Source: Azospirillum oryzae
GTDB taxonomy: Bacteria > Pseudomonadota > Alphaproteobacteria > Azospirillales > Azospirillaceae
DNA length: 64,000 nt
Assembly (NCBI RefSeq): GCF_008364795.1
Contig: NZ_VTTM01000012.1
Coordinates: forward strand, 62,001 to 126,000
Reading direction: 5' to 3'
This document shows, piece after piece, positions 26,058-34,670 of the stretch (position 1 is its first letter; the number at the start of each line of letters is the position of its first letter). The notes beneath the pieces are model-generated. The model searched no databases and was not told the DNA's origin. It saw only the letters and a program-made list of their open reading frames with translations. Position numbers and translations under genes: made by a program.

Positions 26058-28967
26058 ATGGACGTTCTGGACAGCCCCGCGACCCTGCCCGCGACACTGA
26101 ATGCCCCCATTCTGGTGGAGGGCGGCAACCACCGGCCGCTGACGCTGGACGACCCGCGGCTGGGCTGGCGGGTGGAGGACGGCTATGTCGACCTGTTCCA
26201 CCTCGCGGGAAACAGCGGCCGGCGCCGCCACCTGTTCCGGGCGGAAACCGGGGCGCTGCTGTTCGGGGTCGGCAAGCGGGAGGACGCCACCCTGGTGGCG
26301 GTCGGGTCCATCGGCTCGCGCCTCAGCGGGGTGGAGCGGGAGGCGCTGGCCGGGGAGGAGGATTTCCTGCCCCATGCCGAGGCCTGGATCCTGCGCCTGA
26401 CCGATGCCGCGACCGGCGGCGAGGCGGTCTGGCCCGACCGGGTGGCGGAACCGGGCGAGCGCTCGCTCGGCCCCGGCGAACGGCTCCATGCCGACCCGCG
26501 CCGGCCGCTGTGGCTGATCGTGACGGAAGGGGAAGCCGCGTGGCTGGGCGGTCCGGCGACGGCGGCGGGAGAGCCGCCGCTGCCGATGGCCGACCGCGCC
26601 TGGATAGAGGGAGCTGGCGGGGCCGCCGTTTCGGTGACCGAGGCGTGGCCCGACGCCGGTACGCTGTGGCCGGCCCTCGACCGCTTCCATGCGCTGGTGC
26701 TGGACCGCATCGGCACCCGCGTCGCCGCCCAGTCAGAAGGCGAGGCGAAGCGCGCCCTGCGCAGCCGGGACTCGGCACGGGAGTCGCTGGCCCAGGCGCT
26801 GGGCGGCCTGTCCGATCTCGTCGACGGGCGGGCGAACACGGCGGCTCCGGTCCTTGGCGACCCGCTGTCGAGTGCGCTTGCCGCACTGATGGCGCATATG
26901 GGGCTGGAGGAGCCGCTTCCCCGCATCGATGCCGCCGGCAAGCCGGCCTCGGAAACGCTGGACCTGATGCTGGCCGCGGCGCGCCTGCGCGGTCGCAAGG
27001 TGATCCTGCGCGATGGCTGGTGGCGGAGCGAAGGGGCGCCGATGCTCGGCTGGCTGGAGGAGGGCAGGGTGCCGGTGGCGCTGCTGCCCACTCCCGCCGG
27101 CTTCGAGATGCTGGACCCCGGCGGCCGGCACCGCGTGACGCAGGATCTCGCCGACGGCATGGCGGCGGAGGCGCTGCATCTCTACCGCCCGTTGCCGGCC
27201 CGCGCGCTGGGGGCGGCGGAGGCGATCCGCTTTCCCCTGCGCGGTCTTGGCGGCGACGGGATGCGGTTGGGGCTGAGCGGGCTGGCGGCGGCGGTGCTGG
27301 GGCTGCTGATGCCGGTCGCCACCGGATTCCTGTTCGACAGCGCCATCCCGCGCGCCGATACCGGGCAGCTGTTCTTCATCATCGCCGGGCTGGTCGCCGC
27401 CGCCATCGGTGGTGCTGCGTTCGACATCGTCAAGGTGATGGCGGTGCTGCGGCTGGAAAGCCGGATCGACGGGGTGATGCAGGCGGCCTTCATCGACCGG
27501 CTGTTCGCCCTGCCGGTGGGCTTTTTCCGCCGCTTCACCGCTGGCGATCTCGCCGACCGGGCGCTGGGGTTGCAGACTGTGCGCGAGATCCTGGCCGCCA
27601 GCACGGTGACCGGCCTGCTGGGCGGGCTGTTCGGATCGGTCAGCCTGGGGCTGTTGGCGGTCTATGACTGGCGCCTCGCCCTGATCGCCACCGGGCTGGC
27701 GCTGCTGTCGGCGCTGGTGACCGGGGCGCTGTCCTATGGCCAGCTGCGGCACGAGCGGGAGCATATCCGCCGTCAGGGCCGCTTGGACGGGCTGGTGCTG
27801 CAGCTGATCGTCGGCATCGGCAAGCTGCGCGTCGCCGGGGCGGAGCCGCGGGCGATGGCGGAATGGGCACGCGGATTCTCGGCGCAGAAGTCCCGCGCGG
27901 TGGCCGCCCAGCGCTACGGCAACGCGCTGGAGACCTTCCACGCCGCCTTTCCGACGCTGGCGACCATCGCGGTGTTCCTGGCGGTGGCGCTGCTGATGGA
28001 ATCGGACGCCAAGCAGCAGGCGCTCCAGGCGCTCGCCGCCACGCCGGGGCAGGAGGCGCCGGCCGCCTTCTCCACCGGCAGTTTCCTGGCCTTCATCACC
28101 GCCTTCGGCCAGCTGCTGGCGGCGCTGACCGAGATGGCGCATGCCCTGACCAAGAGCCTGACCGTCCTGCCGCTGCTGGAGCGCGCCCGCCCGATCCTGG
28201 ACACCGCGCCCGAAGTTCAGGCCGGCCGCGACGCGCCGGGCGAATTGCAGGGCGGCATCACCTTGAGCCGCGTCGGCTTCCGCTATGCCCCCGATGCGCC
28301 GCCGGTGCTGCACGACCTCAGCCTGTCGATCGGGCCGGGGGAGTTCGTCGCCATCGTCGGCGCGTCGGGCAGCGGCAAATCCACGGTGATGCGCCTGCTG
28401 CTGGGCTTCGAGCGGCCGGACCAGGGGGAGGTGTTCTTCGACGGACGCGCCGCCGAACGGCTCGACCTCGCCGCCGTGCGCCGGCAGATCGGCGTGGTTC
28501 TGCAGAACGGGCGGATCACGTCGGGCAGCCTGTTCCAGAACATCGTCGGCACCGCGCCGCTCGGGCTGGACGATGCGTGGCACGCGGCGCGGCTGGTCGG
28601 GCTGGACCGCGACATCGAACAGATGCCGATGGGCATGCACACGGTGCTGATGGACGGCGGCGGCACCCTGTCGGGCGGCCAGCGCCAGCGGCTGATGATC
28701 GCCCGCGCCCTGGTGCATCGCCCGCGTGTGCTGCTGCTGGACGAGGCGACCAGCGCGCTCGACAACCGCACCCAGGCGGTGGTGACGGCGTCGCTCGCCA
28801 AGCTCAGCGTCACCCGCGTGGTGATCGCCCACCGGCTCAGCACCATCCGCGACGTCGACCGCATCCTTGTGCTGGAGGGCGGCCGGCTGGTGCAGTCCGG
28901 GCGATACGAGGATCTGATGGCAGTGGACGGGCCGTTCCGGACGCTGGCCAGCCGGCAGCTGCTTTAG
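26058..28967 (+). CDS. NHLM-family permease/ATP-binding ABC exporter, second subunit
   Basis: A 969-residue ABC protein that always pairs with the C39-type NHLM exporter. The first 370 or so residues are a family-specific cytosolic region without a recognised catalytic site. The permease follows (about 395-690), then an ATPase with GASGSGKST, LSGGQRQRLMIARAL and LLLDEATSALD. It begins five bases after the preceding stop codon. It probably forms a heterodimeric or paired pump with the peptidase-ABC. Its only residue-level oddity is the long N-terminal region, which is normal for the family. Confidence 0.9.
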   Translation: MDVLDSPATLPATLNAPILVEGGNHRPLTLDDPRLGWRVEDGYVDLFHLAGNSGRRRHLFRAETGALLFGVGKREDATLVAVGSIGSRLSGVEREALAGEEDFLPHAEAWILRLTDAATGGEAVWPDRVAEPGERSLGPGERLHADPRRPLWLIVTEGEAAWLGGPATAAGEPPLPMADRAWIEGAGGAAVSVTEAWPDAGTLWPALDRFHALVLDRIGTRVAAQSEGEAKRALRSRDSARESLAQALGGLSDLVDGRANTAAPVLGDPLSSALAALMAHMGLEEPLPRIDAAGKPASETLDLMLAAARLRGRKVILRDGWWRSEGAPMLGWLEEGRVPVALLPTPAGFEMLDPGGRHRVTQDLADGMAAEALHLYRPLPARALGAAEAIRFPLRGLGGDGMRLGLSGLAAAVLGLLMPVATGFLFDSAIPRADTGQLFFIIAGLVAAAIGGAAFDIVKVMAVLRLESRIDGVMQAAFIDRLFALPVGFFRRFTAGDLADRALGLQTVREILAASTVTGLLGGLFGSVSLGLLAVYDWRLALIATGLALLSALVTGALSYGQLRHEREHIRRQGRLDGLVLQLIVGIGKLRVAGAEPRAMAEWARGFSAQKSRAVAAQRYGNALETFHAAFPTLATIAVFLAVALLMESDAKQQALQALAATPGQEAPAAFSTGSFLAFITAFGQLLAALTEMAHALTKSLTVLPLLERARPILDTAPEVQAGRDAPGELQGGITLSRVGFRYAPDAPPVLHDLSLSIGPGEFVAIVGASGSGKSTVMRLLLGFERPDQGEVFFDGRAAERLDLAAVRRQIGVVLQNGRITSGSLFQNIVGTAPLGLDDAWHAARLVGLDRDIEQMPMGMHTVLMDGGGTLSGGQRQRLMIARALVHRPRVLLLDEATSALDNRTQAVVTASLAKLSVTRVVIAHRLSTIRDVDRILVLEGGRLVQSGRYEDLMAVDGPFRTLASRQLL

Positions 28968-28972
28968 GGGGG

Positions 28973-29518
28973 ATGATGCGTAAGGTCCTGTATATTCTGG
29001 GAAATCTCAGCGATGAGGACATCGAGTGGATGGCCCGCGCCGGCCGTCGGCTCGATCTGGCCGGCGGGCAGGTGCTGGTGCGCCAGGGGGAGGCATCGGA
29101 CTCGCTCTACATCGTGCTGGAGGGCCATGCGACCGTCGATGTCGCCGGGGTCGGGACGGTGGCGCGGCTGGGCAGCGGCGAGGTGGTCGGCGAGGTGTCC
29201 TTCGTCGATTCGGCGCCGCCCTCGGCCACCGTGTCGGCGGACGGGCGCTGCATCGTGCTGGCGCTGGCGAAGCGGGAGATCGAGGCGCGGCTGCGCAGCG
29301 ACGGCGGCTTCGCCGGGCGCTTCTACAAGGCCCTGGCGATCTTCCTGGCCGACCGCCTGCGCGGCACCGTCGACCGGCTGAAATACGGCAAGGGCCAGAC
29401 GATGGATGCTGGCCGGATCATGGAGGACGAGCTGGACGAGGGGCTGCTCGATCAGGTCTCGCTCGCCGGCGCGCGGTTCGAGCGGATGCTGCGCACGCTG
29501 ATGGCGGCGCGGGGGTAG
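28973..29518 (+). CDS. Cyclic nucleotide-binding-fold protein of the NHLM cassette
   Basis: A 181-residue protein with one cNMP-binding beta-barrel (about 30-120). The phosphate-binding cassette reads GEVVGEVSFVDSAPPSATV: the conserved Glu is present, but the Arg that normally follows the Pro is replaced, so nucleotide binding is doubtful. The C-terminal third is helical. There is no DNA-binding domain. It starts six bases after the ABC stop (ATG 28973, or 28976), so it is the last gene of the export operon. A regulatory or scaffold role is plausible. Confidence 0.82.
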   Translation: MMRKVLYILGNLSDEDIEWMARAGRRLDLAGGQVLVRQGEASDSLYIVLEGHATVDVAGVGTVARLGSGEVVGEVSFVDSAPPSATVSADGRCIVLALAKREIEARLRSDGGFAGRFYKALAIFLADRLRGTVDRLKYGKGQTMDAGRIMEDELDEGLLDQVSLAGARFERMLRTLMAARG

Positions 29519-29538
29519 GGGGAGAGCGGTAACCGCGG

Positions 29539-29640
29539 CCCCCTCCCTAACCCTCCCCCGCTCACGCGGGAGAGGGAACTGCCGCCGCTTCGCATAAGGC
29601 ACCCTCTCCCGCTTTAGCGGGGGAGGGTCGGGGAGGGGGC
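29539..29640. repeat. Paired inverted intergenic repeat (copy 2)
   Basis: Two 38-base half-units, 29539-29576 and about 29603-29640, are reverse complements at roughly 34 of 38 positions; each contains an internal hairpin around CCCGCT(N)4GCGGG. They flank a spacer of about 26 bases. The pair lies between the convergent NHLM operon and the ABC importer and may terminate both. It is related to copies 1 and 3. Confidence 0.75.
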
Positions 29641-29674
29641 ACGCGAGGCACCCGCTCCCCAACGGGCAACCGCC

Positions 29675-30691
29675 TTACAGCTTGGCCGCGGCGTCGAACA
29701 CCGCGTGGCTGTAGGCGCCTTCCGGCTTCTTCGAGATGACCGGGGTCGAGGCGCCCGACATCAGGATGTCGACCGTGCGGTTGAAGTCGGCCGGGTCGAG
29801 ATAGCCGGTGCCCTTGGCGCCGCCGTCGATCAGCTTGGCGACCTCCTGCATCATGGTGGTCTGGTGTTCCTCGGTCTGGGCGCCGGTGGTGTCGTTCTCC
29901 AGCACGACCTTCACCGCCTCCGCCTGGTTCTTGGCGGCGTATTCCCAGCCCTTGGCCGAGGCCTTGACGAACTTCGCCAGCTTCTCCACCACCTTCGGAT
30001 CGGCCAGCGCCTTTTCGGTGGCGTAGAGGCCGTCCTCCAGCGTCGCGACGCCCTGGTCCTGATACTTGAAGACGGTCAGCTCGTCGGCCTTCATGCCGGC
30101 TTCGATCAGCTGCCAATATTCGTTGTAGGTCATGGTGGAGATGCAGCTGGCCTGCTTCTGCAGCAGCGGATCGACGTTGAAGCCCTGCTTCAGAACCTTG
30201 ACGTCCGGGCTGGAGCCGGAGGTGGAGTAGCCCAGCTTGCTCATCCAGGACAGGAAGGGATATTCGTTGCCGGAGAACCAGACGCCCAGCGTGTGACCCT
30301 TGAAGTCCTTCGGATCCTTGATGTTGGCGTCCTTGCGGCAGGTCAGCATCATGCCCGACTTCTGGAACATCTGGGCGATGTTGACCAGCGGCACGCCCTT
30401 CTCGCGGCTGGCGAGCGCCGAGGGCATCCAGTCGACGATCACGTCGGCGCCGCCGGCGGCGATGACCTGGGTCGGGTTGATGTCGGGGCCGCCGGCCTTG
30501 ATCGTGACGTCCAGCCCGGCGTCCTTGTAGAAGCCCTTGGCCGCGGCGACGTAATAGCCGGCGAACTGGGCCTGGGTGACCCATTTCAGCTGGAGCGTCA
30601 GCGGATCGGCGGCGGCGGCCGGCGCGCCCCAGCCGGCGAGGCCGGTGAGCGCGGTGGCGGCGAGCAGGACGGCGGAGGCAAGGGTCTTCAT
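29675..30691 (-). CDS. ABC importer substrate-binding protein (NMT1/THI5-like)
   Basis: A 338-residue periplasmic protein with a Sec signal peptide (MKTLASAVLLAATALTGL, cleavage near APAAAA-DP). The mature N-terminus LTLQLKWVTQAQFAGYYVA is typical of the NMT1/THI5-like group that binds thiamine precursors, pyrimidines or riboflavin-like rings. It is the last gene of an ATPase-permease-permease-receptor operon. The operon's upstream element matches that of preT, so a pyrimidine or related ring is the best guess for the ligand. Taurine/sulfonate-type receptors share the fold. Confidence 0.87.
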   Translation of the reverse strand: MKTLASAVLLAATALTGLAGWGAPAAAADPLTLQLKWVTQAQFAGYYVAAAKGFYKDAGLDVTIKAGGPDINPTQVIAAGGADVIVDWMPSALASREKGVPLVNIAQMFQKSGMMLTCRKDANIKDPKDFKGHTLGVWFSGNEYPFLSWMSKLGYSTSGSSPDVKVLKQGFNVDPLLQKQASCISTMTYNEYWQLIEAGMKADELTVFKYQDQGVATLEDGLYATEKALADPKVVEKLAKFVKASAKGWEYAAKNQAEAVKVVLENDTTGAQTEEHQTTMMQEVAKLIDGGAKGTGYLDPADFNRTVDILMSGASTPVISKKPEGAYSHAVFDAAAKL

Positions 30692-30742
30692 CGCGTTCGA
30701 TCCTCTTCTGGCTGGAGTTTGTTTTGGCTTGAAGAAAGGCGG

Positions 30743-31858
30743 TCAGCGTTTGCGCAAAGACGGGTGCCAGGCGGTGACATGCCGCTCCGCCAGTGCAAGC
30801 GCACCGTAGAGCAGCGATCCGGTCAGGGCGGCGACGGCGATGGTCGCCCAGACGATGTCCAGATTCATCCGGGCGACCTGGGTGGAGATGCGGAAGCCCA
30901 TCCCCACCACCGGCGTCCCGAAGAACTCGGCGACGATGGCCCCGATCAGGGCCAAGGTCGAGTTGATCTTCAGTCCGTTGAACAAAAAGGGCAAGGCGCA
31001 GGGAAGCCGCAGCATCGCCAGCGTGCGCCAGTAGCCGGCACCGTAGGAGCGCATCAGGTCGAGCTGGATGCGCTCGGCGCTCTGCAGACCGGCCAGCGTG
31101 TTGATCAGCATGGGGAAGAAGGTCATCACGACGATGACCGCGGCCTTCGATTGCCAGTCGAAGCCGAACCACATCACCATGATCGGCGCGATGCCCACCA
31201 CCGGCACGGCGCTGGCGAGGTTGCCGAGTGGCAGCAGCCCGCGCGCCAGGAAGGGCACCCGGTCGGCCAGGATCGCCACGAGGAAGCCGGCGCCGCAGCC
31301 GATCAGATAGCCGCGCAGGACCGAGATCAGCACCGTCTGGCGGAAATCGTCCCACAAATCGGCGGCATTGGCGGCGAAGGCGGTTGCCACGAGGCTGGGC
31401 GGCGGCAGCAGGATGGTCGGCACCTGGAAGCCGCGGGTCAGGATTTCCCACAGCAGCACCAGCGCCATCCCGAACAGGGCGGGACCGGCCAGCCGCGCCG
31501 GGCCGGTGACGCCCGCCAGCAGGGCCAGAACCCGCCACAGCAGCAGCGTGGCGCCGGCCAGGTAGAGCCACAGCCCACCGGCCTGGGCGAGGGCGTGGCC
31601 CTGGTTCAGCAGCACCAGCGGCGCGGCATAGGCTGCGGCGACTCCCACCAGCAGAAGAACGGCCTCGCCAAGGGCGGAAGCGGGCAGGCGGCGGGCCAGA
31701 ATCGTGGCGACGCTCAGGGCGAAGAGGGCCAGCGCCACCGGTATCTGCGGCAGATAGAGGGCGGCGCCGTCAAGCATGGCGAAGGGCAGCAGCGGGGCAG
31801 CGAGCATAACCAGCGGCCAAGGCGCCATGGCGGGGCGGGCCATGTTGGAACGGCTCAT
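30743..31858 (-). CDS. ABC importer permease with N-terminal membrane extension
   Basis: A 371-residue permease. The BPD_transp_1 domain occupies about residues 120-360 and carries the ATPase-contact loop around DLMRSYGAGYWRTLAMLRLP. About 115 extra residues with several predicted helices precede it, longer than the partner permease (290). Its ATG overlaps the upstream permease stop by four bases. It should form the channel with the permease at 31855-32727. Confidence 0.88.
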   Translation of the reverse strand: MSRSNMARPAMAPWPLVMLAAPLLPFAMLDGAALYLPQIPVALALFALSVATILARRLPASALGEAVLLLVGVAAAYAAPLVLLNQGHALAQAGGLWLYLAGATLLLWRVLALLAGVTGPARLAGPALFGMALVLLWEILTRGFQVPTILLPPPSLVATAFAANAADLWDDFRQTVLISVLRGYLIGCGAGFLVAILADRVPFLARGLLPLGNLASAVPVVGIAPIMVMWFGFDWQSKAAVIVVMTFFPMLINTLAGLQSAERIQLDLMRSYGAGYWRTLAMLRLPCALPFLFNGLKINSTLALIGAIVAEFFGTPVVGMGFRISTQVARMNLDIVWATIAVAALTGSLLYGALALAERHVTAWHPSLRKR

Positions 31859-32727
31859 CGCGCACCTCCCCGTCCGCCCGGCACCAGCACCCGTTCGGCG
31901 AGGCCGACGGCAGCCACCAGCGTGACGCTCAGCAATGCTGCCATCACCAGCGCGCTCCAGATCTGGACGGTCTGGCCATAGTAGGAGCCGGACAGCAGGC
32001 GTGCGCCCAATCCTGCCTGTCCGCCGGTCGGCAGTTCCGCCACGATGGCGCCGACGACGCTGGCGGCGACCGCGATCTTCAGGCTGGTGAACAGGTAGGG
32101 CAGGGAGGCCGGCAGGCGCAGCAGCCGGAAGGTCTGGGCGGTGCCGGCGCTGTAGGTGCGCATCAGGTCCAGCGTCAGCGGATCGGCGGAGCGCAGCCCC
32201 TTCACCATGCCGATGGTGATCGGGAAGAAGCACAGATAGGCGGCGATGATCGCCTTGGGCAGCAGGCCGGTGAAGCCCATGTTGCCGAGGATCACCACGA
32301 TCATCGGCGCGATCGCCAGGATCGGCACGGTCTGGGAGGCGATGACCCAGGGCAGCAGGCTTGATTCCAGCGTGCGCGCCTGGACGATCCCCGCCGCCAG
32401 CGCCACGCCCAGCACCACCCCCATGCCGAAGCCGGCCATCGCCGCCCCGGCGGTGACGCCGGTGTGGTAGAGCAGGTTGCGGATACTGGTCACCGGATAG
32501 CCGGTCAGGGAGGTGTAGAGGTCCCGCGCCACCTGATCCGGTGTCGGCAGGATCGGGCGCTTCATCGCCAGCGTGGCGCGGATCAGGTCGGCGGTCGTCC
32601 AGTCGTGGCCGGCGCGGTTCAGCGCGTCCGTCGCCGTCGGCGCGTTCAGCCAGACCGCGCCCGCGTACCACAGCACCAGCACCGCCAGCGCCATCACGGC
32701 GACGGGGAGCATGTTCTTAGTCGTCAT
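31855..32727 (-). CDS. ABC importer permease
   Basis: A 290-residue permease of the taurine/NMT1-type group. The N-terminal helix (MLPVAVMALAVLVLWYAG) precedes a periplasmic segment and then the core domain with the EAA-like loop DLMRTYSAGTAQTFRLLRLP. It overlaps the ATPase stop by 11 bases and the second permease start by four. Having two permease genes indicates a heterodimeric channel. Confidence 0.9.
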   Translation of the reverse strand: MTTKNMLPVAVMALAVLVLWYAGAVWLNAPTATDALNRAGHDWTTADLIRATLAMKRPILPTPDQVARDLYTSLTGYPVTSIRNLLYHTGVTAGAAMAGFGMGVVLGVALAAGIVQARTLESSLLPWVIASQTVPILAIAPMIVVILGNMGFTGLLPKAIIAAYLCFFPITIGMVKGLRSADPLTLDLMRTYSAGTAQTFRLLRLPASLPYLFTSLKIAVAASVVGAIVAELPTGGQAGLGARLLSGSYYGQTVQIWSALVMAALLSVTLVAAVGLAERVLVPGGRGGAR

Positions 32728-33559
32728 AGCTGTGGCCCTCCATCAGCCCTTCGCGGACGCGGTGGGCGATGCGCTGGAACTCCGGGCTTTCGCGGATGTC
32801 GAGCGTGCGCTCGCGCGGCAGGTCGCGGTCGCAGTCGATGACGTCGAGGATGCGGCCGGGGCGCGGGCTCATCACCACGATCCGGGTGGAGAGGAATACC
32901 GCCTCGGCGATGGAATGGGTGACGAAGATGCAGGTCTTGCGCGTGCTCAGCCACAGGCGGGTGAGCTGCAAATTCAGGTGGTCGCGGGTGATCTCGTCGA
33001 GCGCGCCGAACGGCTCGTCCATCAGCAGCAGGTCGGGGTCGAAGGCCAGCGCGCGGGCGATGGACACCCGCTGCTGCATGCCGCCCGACAACTGCCAGGG
33101 GAATTTGCGCTCGAAGCCGGACAGGCCGACGAGGTCCAGCTGCTCGCGGGCGCGCTGCTGCCGGTCGGCCTTGGGCATCCCCATGATCTCCAGCGGCAGC
33201 ATGACGTTGCGCTCCACCGTCCGCCACGGGTAGAGCGCCGGGGCCTGGAAGACGTAGCCATACGCACGCTTCAGCCGTGCCTGTTCCGGCGTCATGCCGT
33301 TGACCGTCACCTCGCCGGAGGTCGGCTGTTCGAGGTCGGCGACCACCCGCATCAGGGTGGTCTTGCCGCAGCCGCTGGGGCCGATCAGCGAGATGAAATC
33401 ACCCTTGGCGATCGACAGGCTGACGTCGCTCAGCGCGTAGACCGGATGGTCGGCCGCCTGATAGGTCAGGGTCAGGTTGCGGATGTCGACGATGGTGCGC
33501 GGTGCCGTGTCTGCGGCCGGCGGAACCAGAGTGAGCGGTGCGGGCTGGGCGGCTGGCAC
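32717..33559 (-). CDS. ABC importer ATP-binding protein
   Basis: A 280-residue ATPase from GTG 33559, chosen because AAGGGA lies about eight bases upstream and the longer frame runs through repeat DNA. It has Walker A GPSGCGKTT, signature LSGGMQQRVSIARAL, Walker B LLLMDEPFGALD and the switch His in FVTHSIAEAV. About 30 residues precede the usual domain start. It resembles the SsuB/TauB/ThiZ group. It is the first gene of the importer operon, and the shared preT-like element lies 117 bases upstream. Confidence 0.9.
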   Translation of the reverse strand: MPAAQPAPLTLVPPAADTAPRTIVDIRNLTLTYQAADHPVYALSDVSLSIAKGDFISLIGPSGCGKTTLMRVVADLEQPTSGEVTVNGMTPEQARLKRAYGYVFQAPALYPWRTVERNVMLPLEIMGMPKADRQQRAREQLDLVGLSGFERKFPWQLSGGMQQRVSIARALAFDPDLLLMDEPFGALDEITRDHLNLQLTRLWLSTRKTCIFVTHSIAEAVFLSTRIVVMSPRPGRILDVIDCDRDLPRERTLDIRESPEFQRIAHRVREGLMEGHSYDD

Positions 33560-33675
33560 GGCGGTCGTCCCTTCGCGTTGTCGTCTGTCGAGGAGGACGG
33601 GAGCAAGAAGCGAGCCAGATGGCGCGGGGGCGGGGAGGTTGTCGAGTAGGGCATTGTTATTACGAAGGGAAAACT

Positions 33676-33709
33676 TGTCCGTCGGGACAGGAACTGACGG
33701 GGTGGACAG
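33676..33709 (-). promoter_or_regulatory. preT-like regulatory element upstream of the ABC importer
   Basis: The inverted repeat TGTCC-GTCG-GGACA (33676-33689) is followed after one base by GAACTGACGGGGTGGACAG (33691-33709). The second block matches the preT element (10524-10542) at 17 of 19 positions and keeps the same spacing to its inverted repeat. Overall about 26 of 34 positions agree. The rest of 33560-34002 contains no gene apart from the paired repeat. Confidence 0.6.
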
Positions 33710-33797
33710 TGTTCGGGTTGGTGTGCTTTTCGGAAGATGCGCAATTTTCGGGCGGAGGCTGATTGGGTGATGAATTTTCGGGCAGGGGTGGGGAAAT

Positions 33798-33910
33798 CTC
33801 CCTCTCCCCCGGGGAGAGGGTCGGGGTGAGGGGGATGCATTGTGTGCCTTCCCGAGAATCCTCGCCACGCGTCCCCCTCACCCTAACCCTCTCCCCGGGG
33901 GGGAGAGGGG
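33798..33910. repeat. Paired inverted intergenic repeat (copy 3)
   Basis: Half-units 33798-33834 and 33872-33910 face each other. The right one repeats CCCCCTCACCCTAACCCTCT from copy 1. The spacers of copies 1 and 3 also resemble each other (GATGYAT at the left edge, GAGAA and ATCCT in the middle), so the whole ~110-base unit appears to be the repeated element. Confidence 0.75.
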
Positions 33911-34002
33911 ACTAAGGAGGGGCAGAGGGAAACAACGCCGCCCTTGCCAGTCCTGCCCAGTCCCCGCTAACTGTTCGGACGGCCGACAAACCTGTGGATC
34001 CC

Positions 34003-34665
34003 ATGTTCGACAGTTTCCTGCTCGCCTTCACAGCCTTGTTCTCCATCGTCAATCCGCTGGCGATGGCGCTGATCTTCAGTCAGGTGACGGCGGACAGCAG
34101 TCCGCGCGACCGGGCGCGGCTGGCCGGGCTGGTCAGCGTCTATTCGGCCATCGTCATGCTGACCGCGCTGTGGGCCGGTGCCTATGTGCTGAACTTCTTC
34201 GGCGTGTCGATGGCGGCCCTGCGGATCGCCGGCGGTTTCGTGGTGGCTGAGCGAGCCTGGGCGCTGCTGTCGGCGCCGGAACGGCACGAAGCGCGCAAGC
34301 AGGAACAGGCCGCCCCGACCGGCGACAACGACCGGCTTGCCGAATCGGCCTTCTTCCCGATGACGATCCCCTTCACCACCGGGCCGGGCACCATTTCGGT
34401 CGCCATCGCGCTGGGATCCACCCGTCCGACGCGCGGGGCCGGCGGGCTGATGGAGTTCTTCATCGGCATGTCGGGGGCGGCCCTGGCAATCGCCGCCCTG
34501 GTCTGGTTGTCATACCGCTCCGCCGACCGCATCGTCGCCTTCCTGGGTCCGACGCGGGTGCGGGTGCTGACGCGGCTGTTCGCCTTCCTGCTGTTCTGCG
34601 TCGGCGTCCAGATCCTGCTGACCGGTGTTCTGGACGCCTTCCCGCTGCTGTCGCAGAAGGGCTGA
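34003..34665 (+). CDS. MarC-family inner-membrane protein
   Basis: A 220-residue polytopic protein with six predicted helices. The motifs FSIVNPLAMALIF and FFPMTIPFTTGPGTISVAIALGS are the hallmark repeats of the MarC/YchE family. Its function is unknown; the old link to multiple antibiotic resistance was not upheld. ATG 34003 is preferred over GTG 33994. It converges on paaK with five bases between stop codons. Confidence 0.9.
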   Translation: MFDSFLLAFTALFSIVNPLAMALIFSQVTADSSPRDRARLAGLVSVYSAIVMLTALWAGAYVLNFFGVSMAALRIAGGFVVAERAWALLSAPERHEARKQEQAAPTGDNDRLAESAFFPMTIPFTTGPGTISVAIALGSTRPTRGAGGLMEFFIGMSGAALAIAALVWLSYRSADRIVAFLGPTRVRVLTRLFAFLLFCVGVQILLTGVLDAFPLLSQKG

Positions 34666-34670
34666 GGGGG

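Noticed and set aside
23744..26128. A 794-residue minus-strand frame opposite the NHLM peptidase-ABC
   Set aside because: Antisense shadow with Gln/Arg/His bias; the plus-strand frame has complete C39 and ABC motifs.
33560..33700. Thiamine (TPP) riboswitch ahead of the NMT1/THI5-like importer
   Set aside because: The conserved CUGAGA and ACYUGA elements of a THI box were not found on the minus strand.
33560..33868. N-terminal extension of the importer ATPase to 383 residues
   Set aside because: The extension reads through the paired repeat and promoter element; a GTG with a ribosome site at 33559 gives a normal-length protein.
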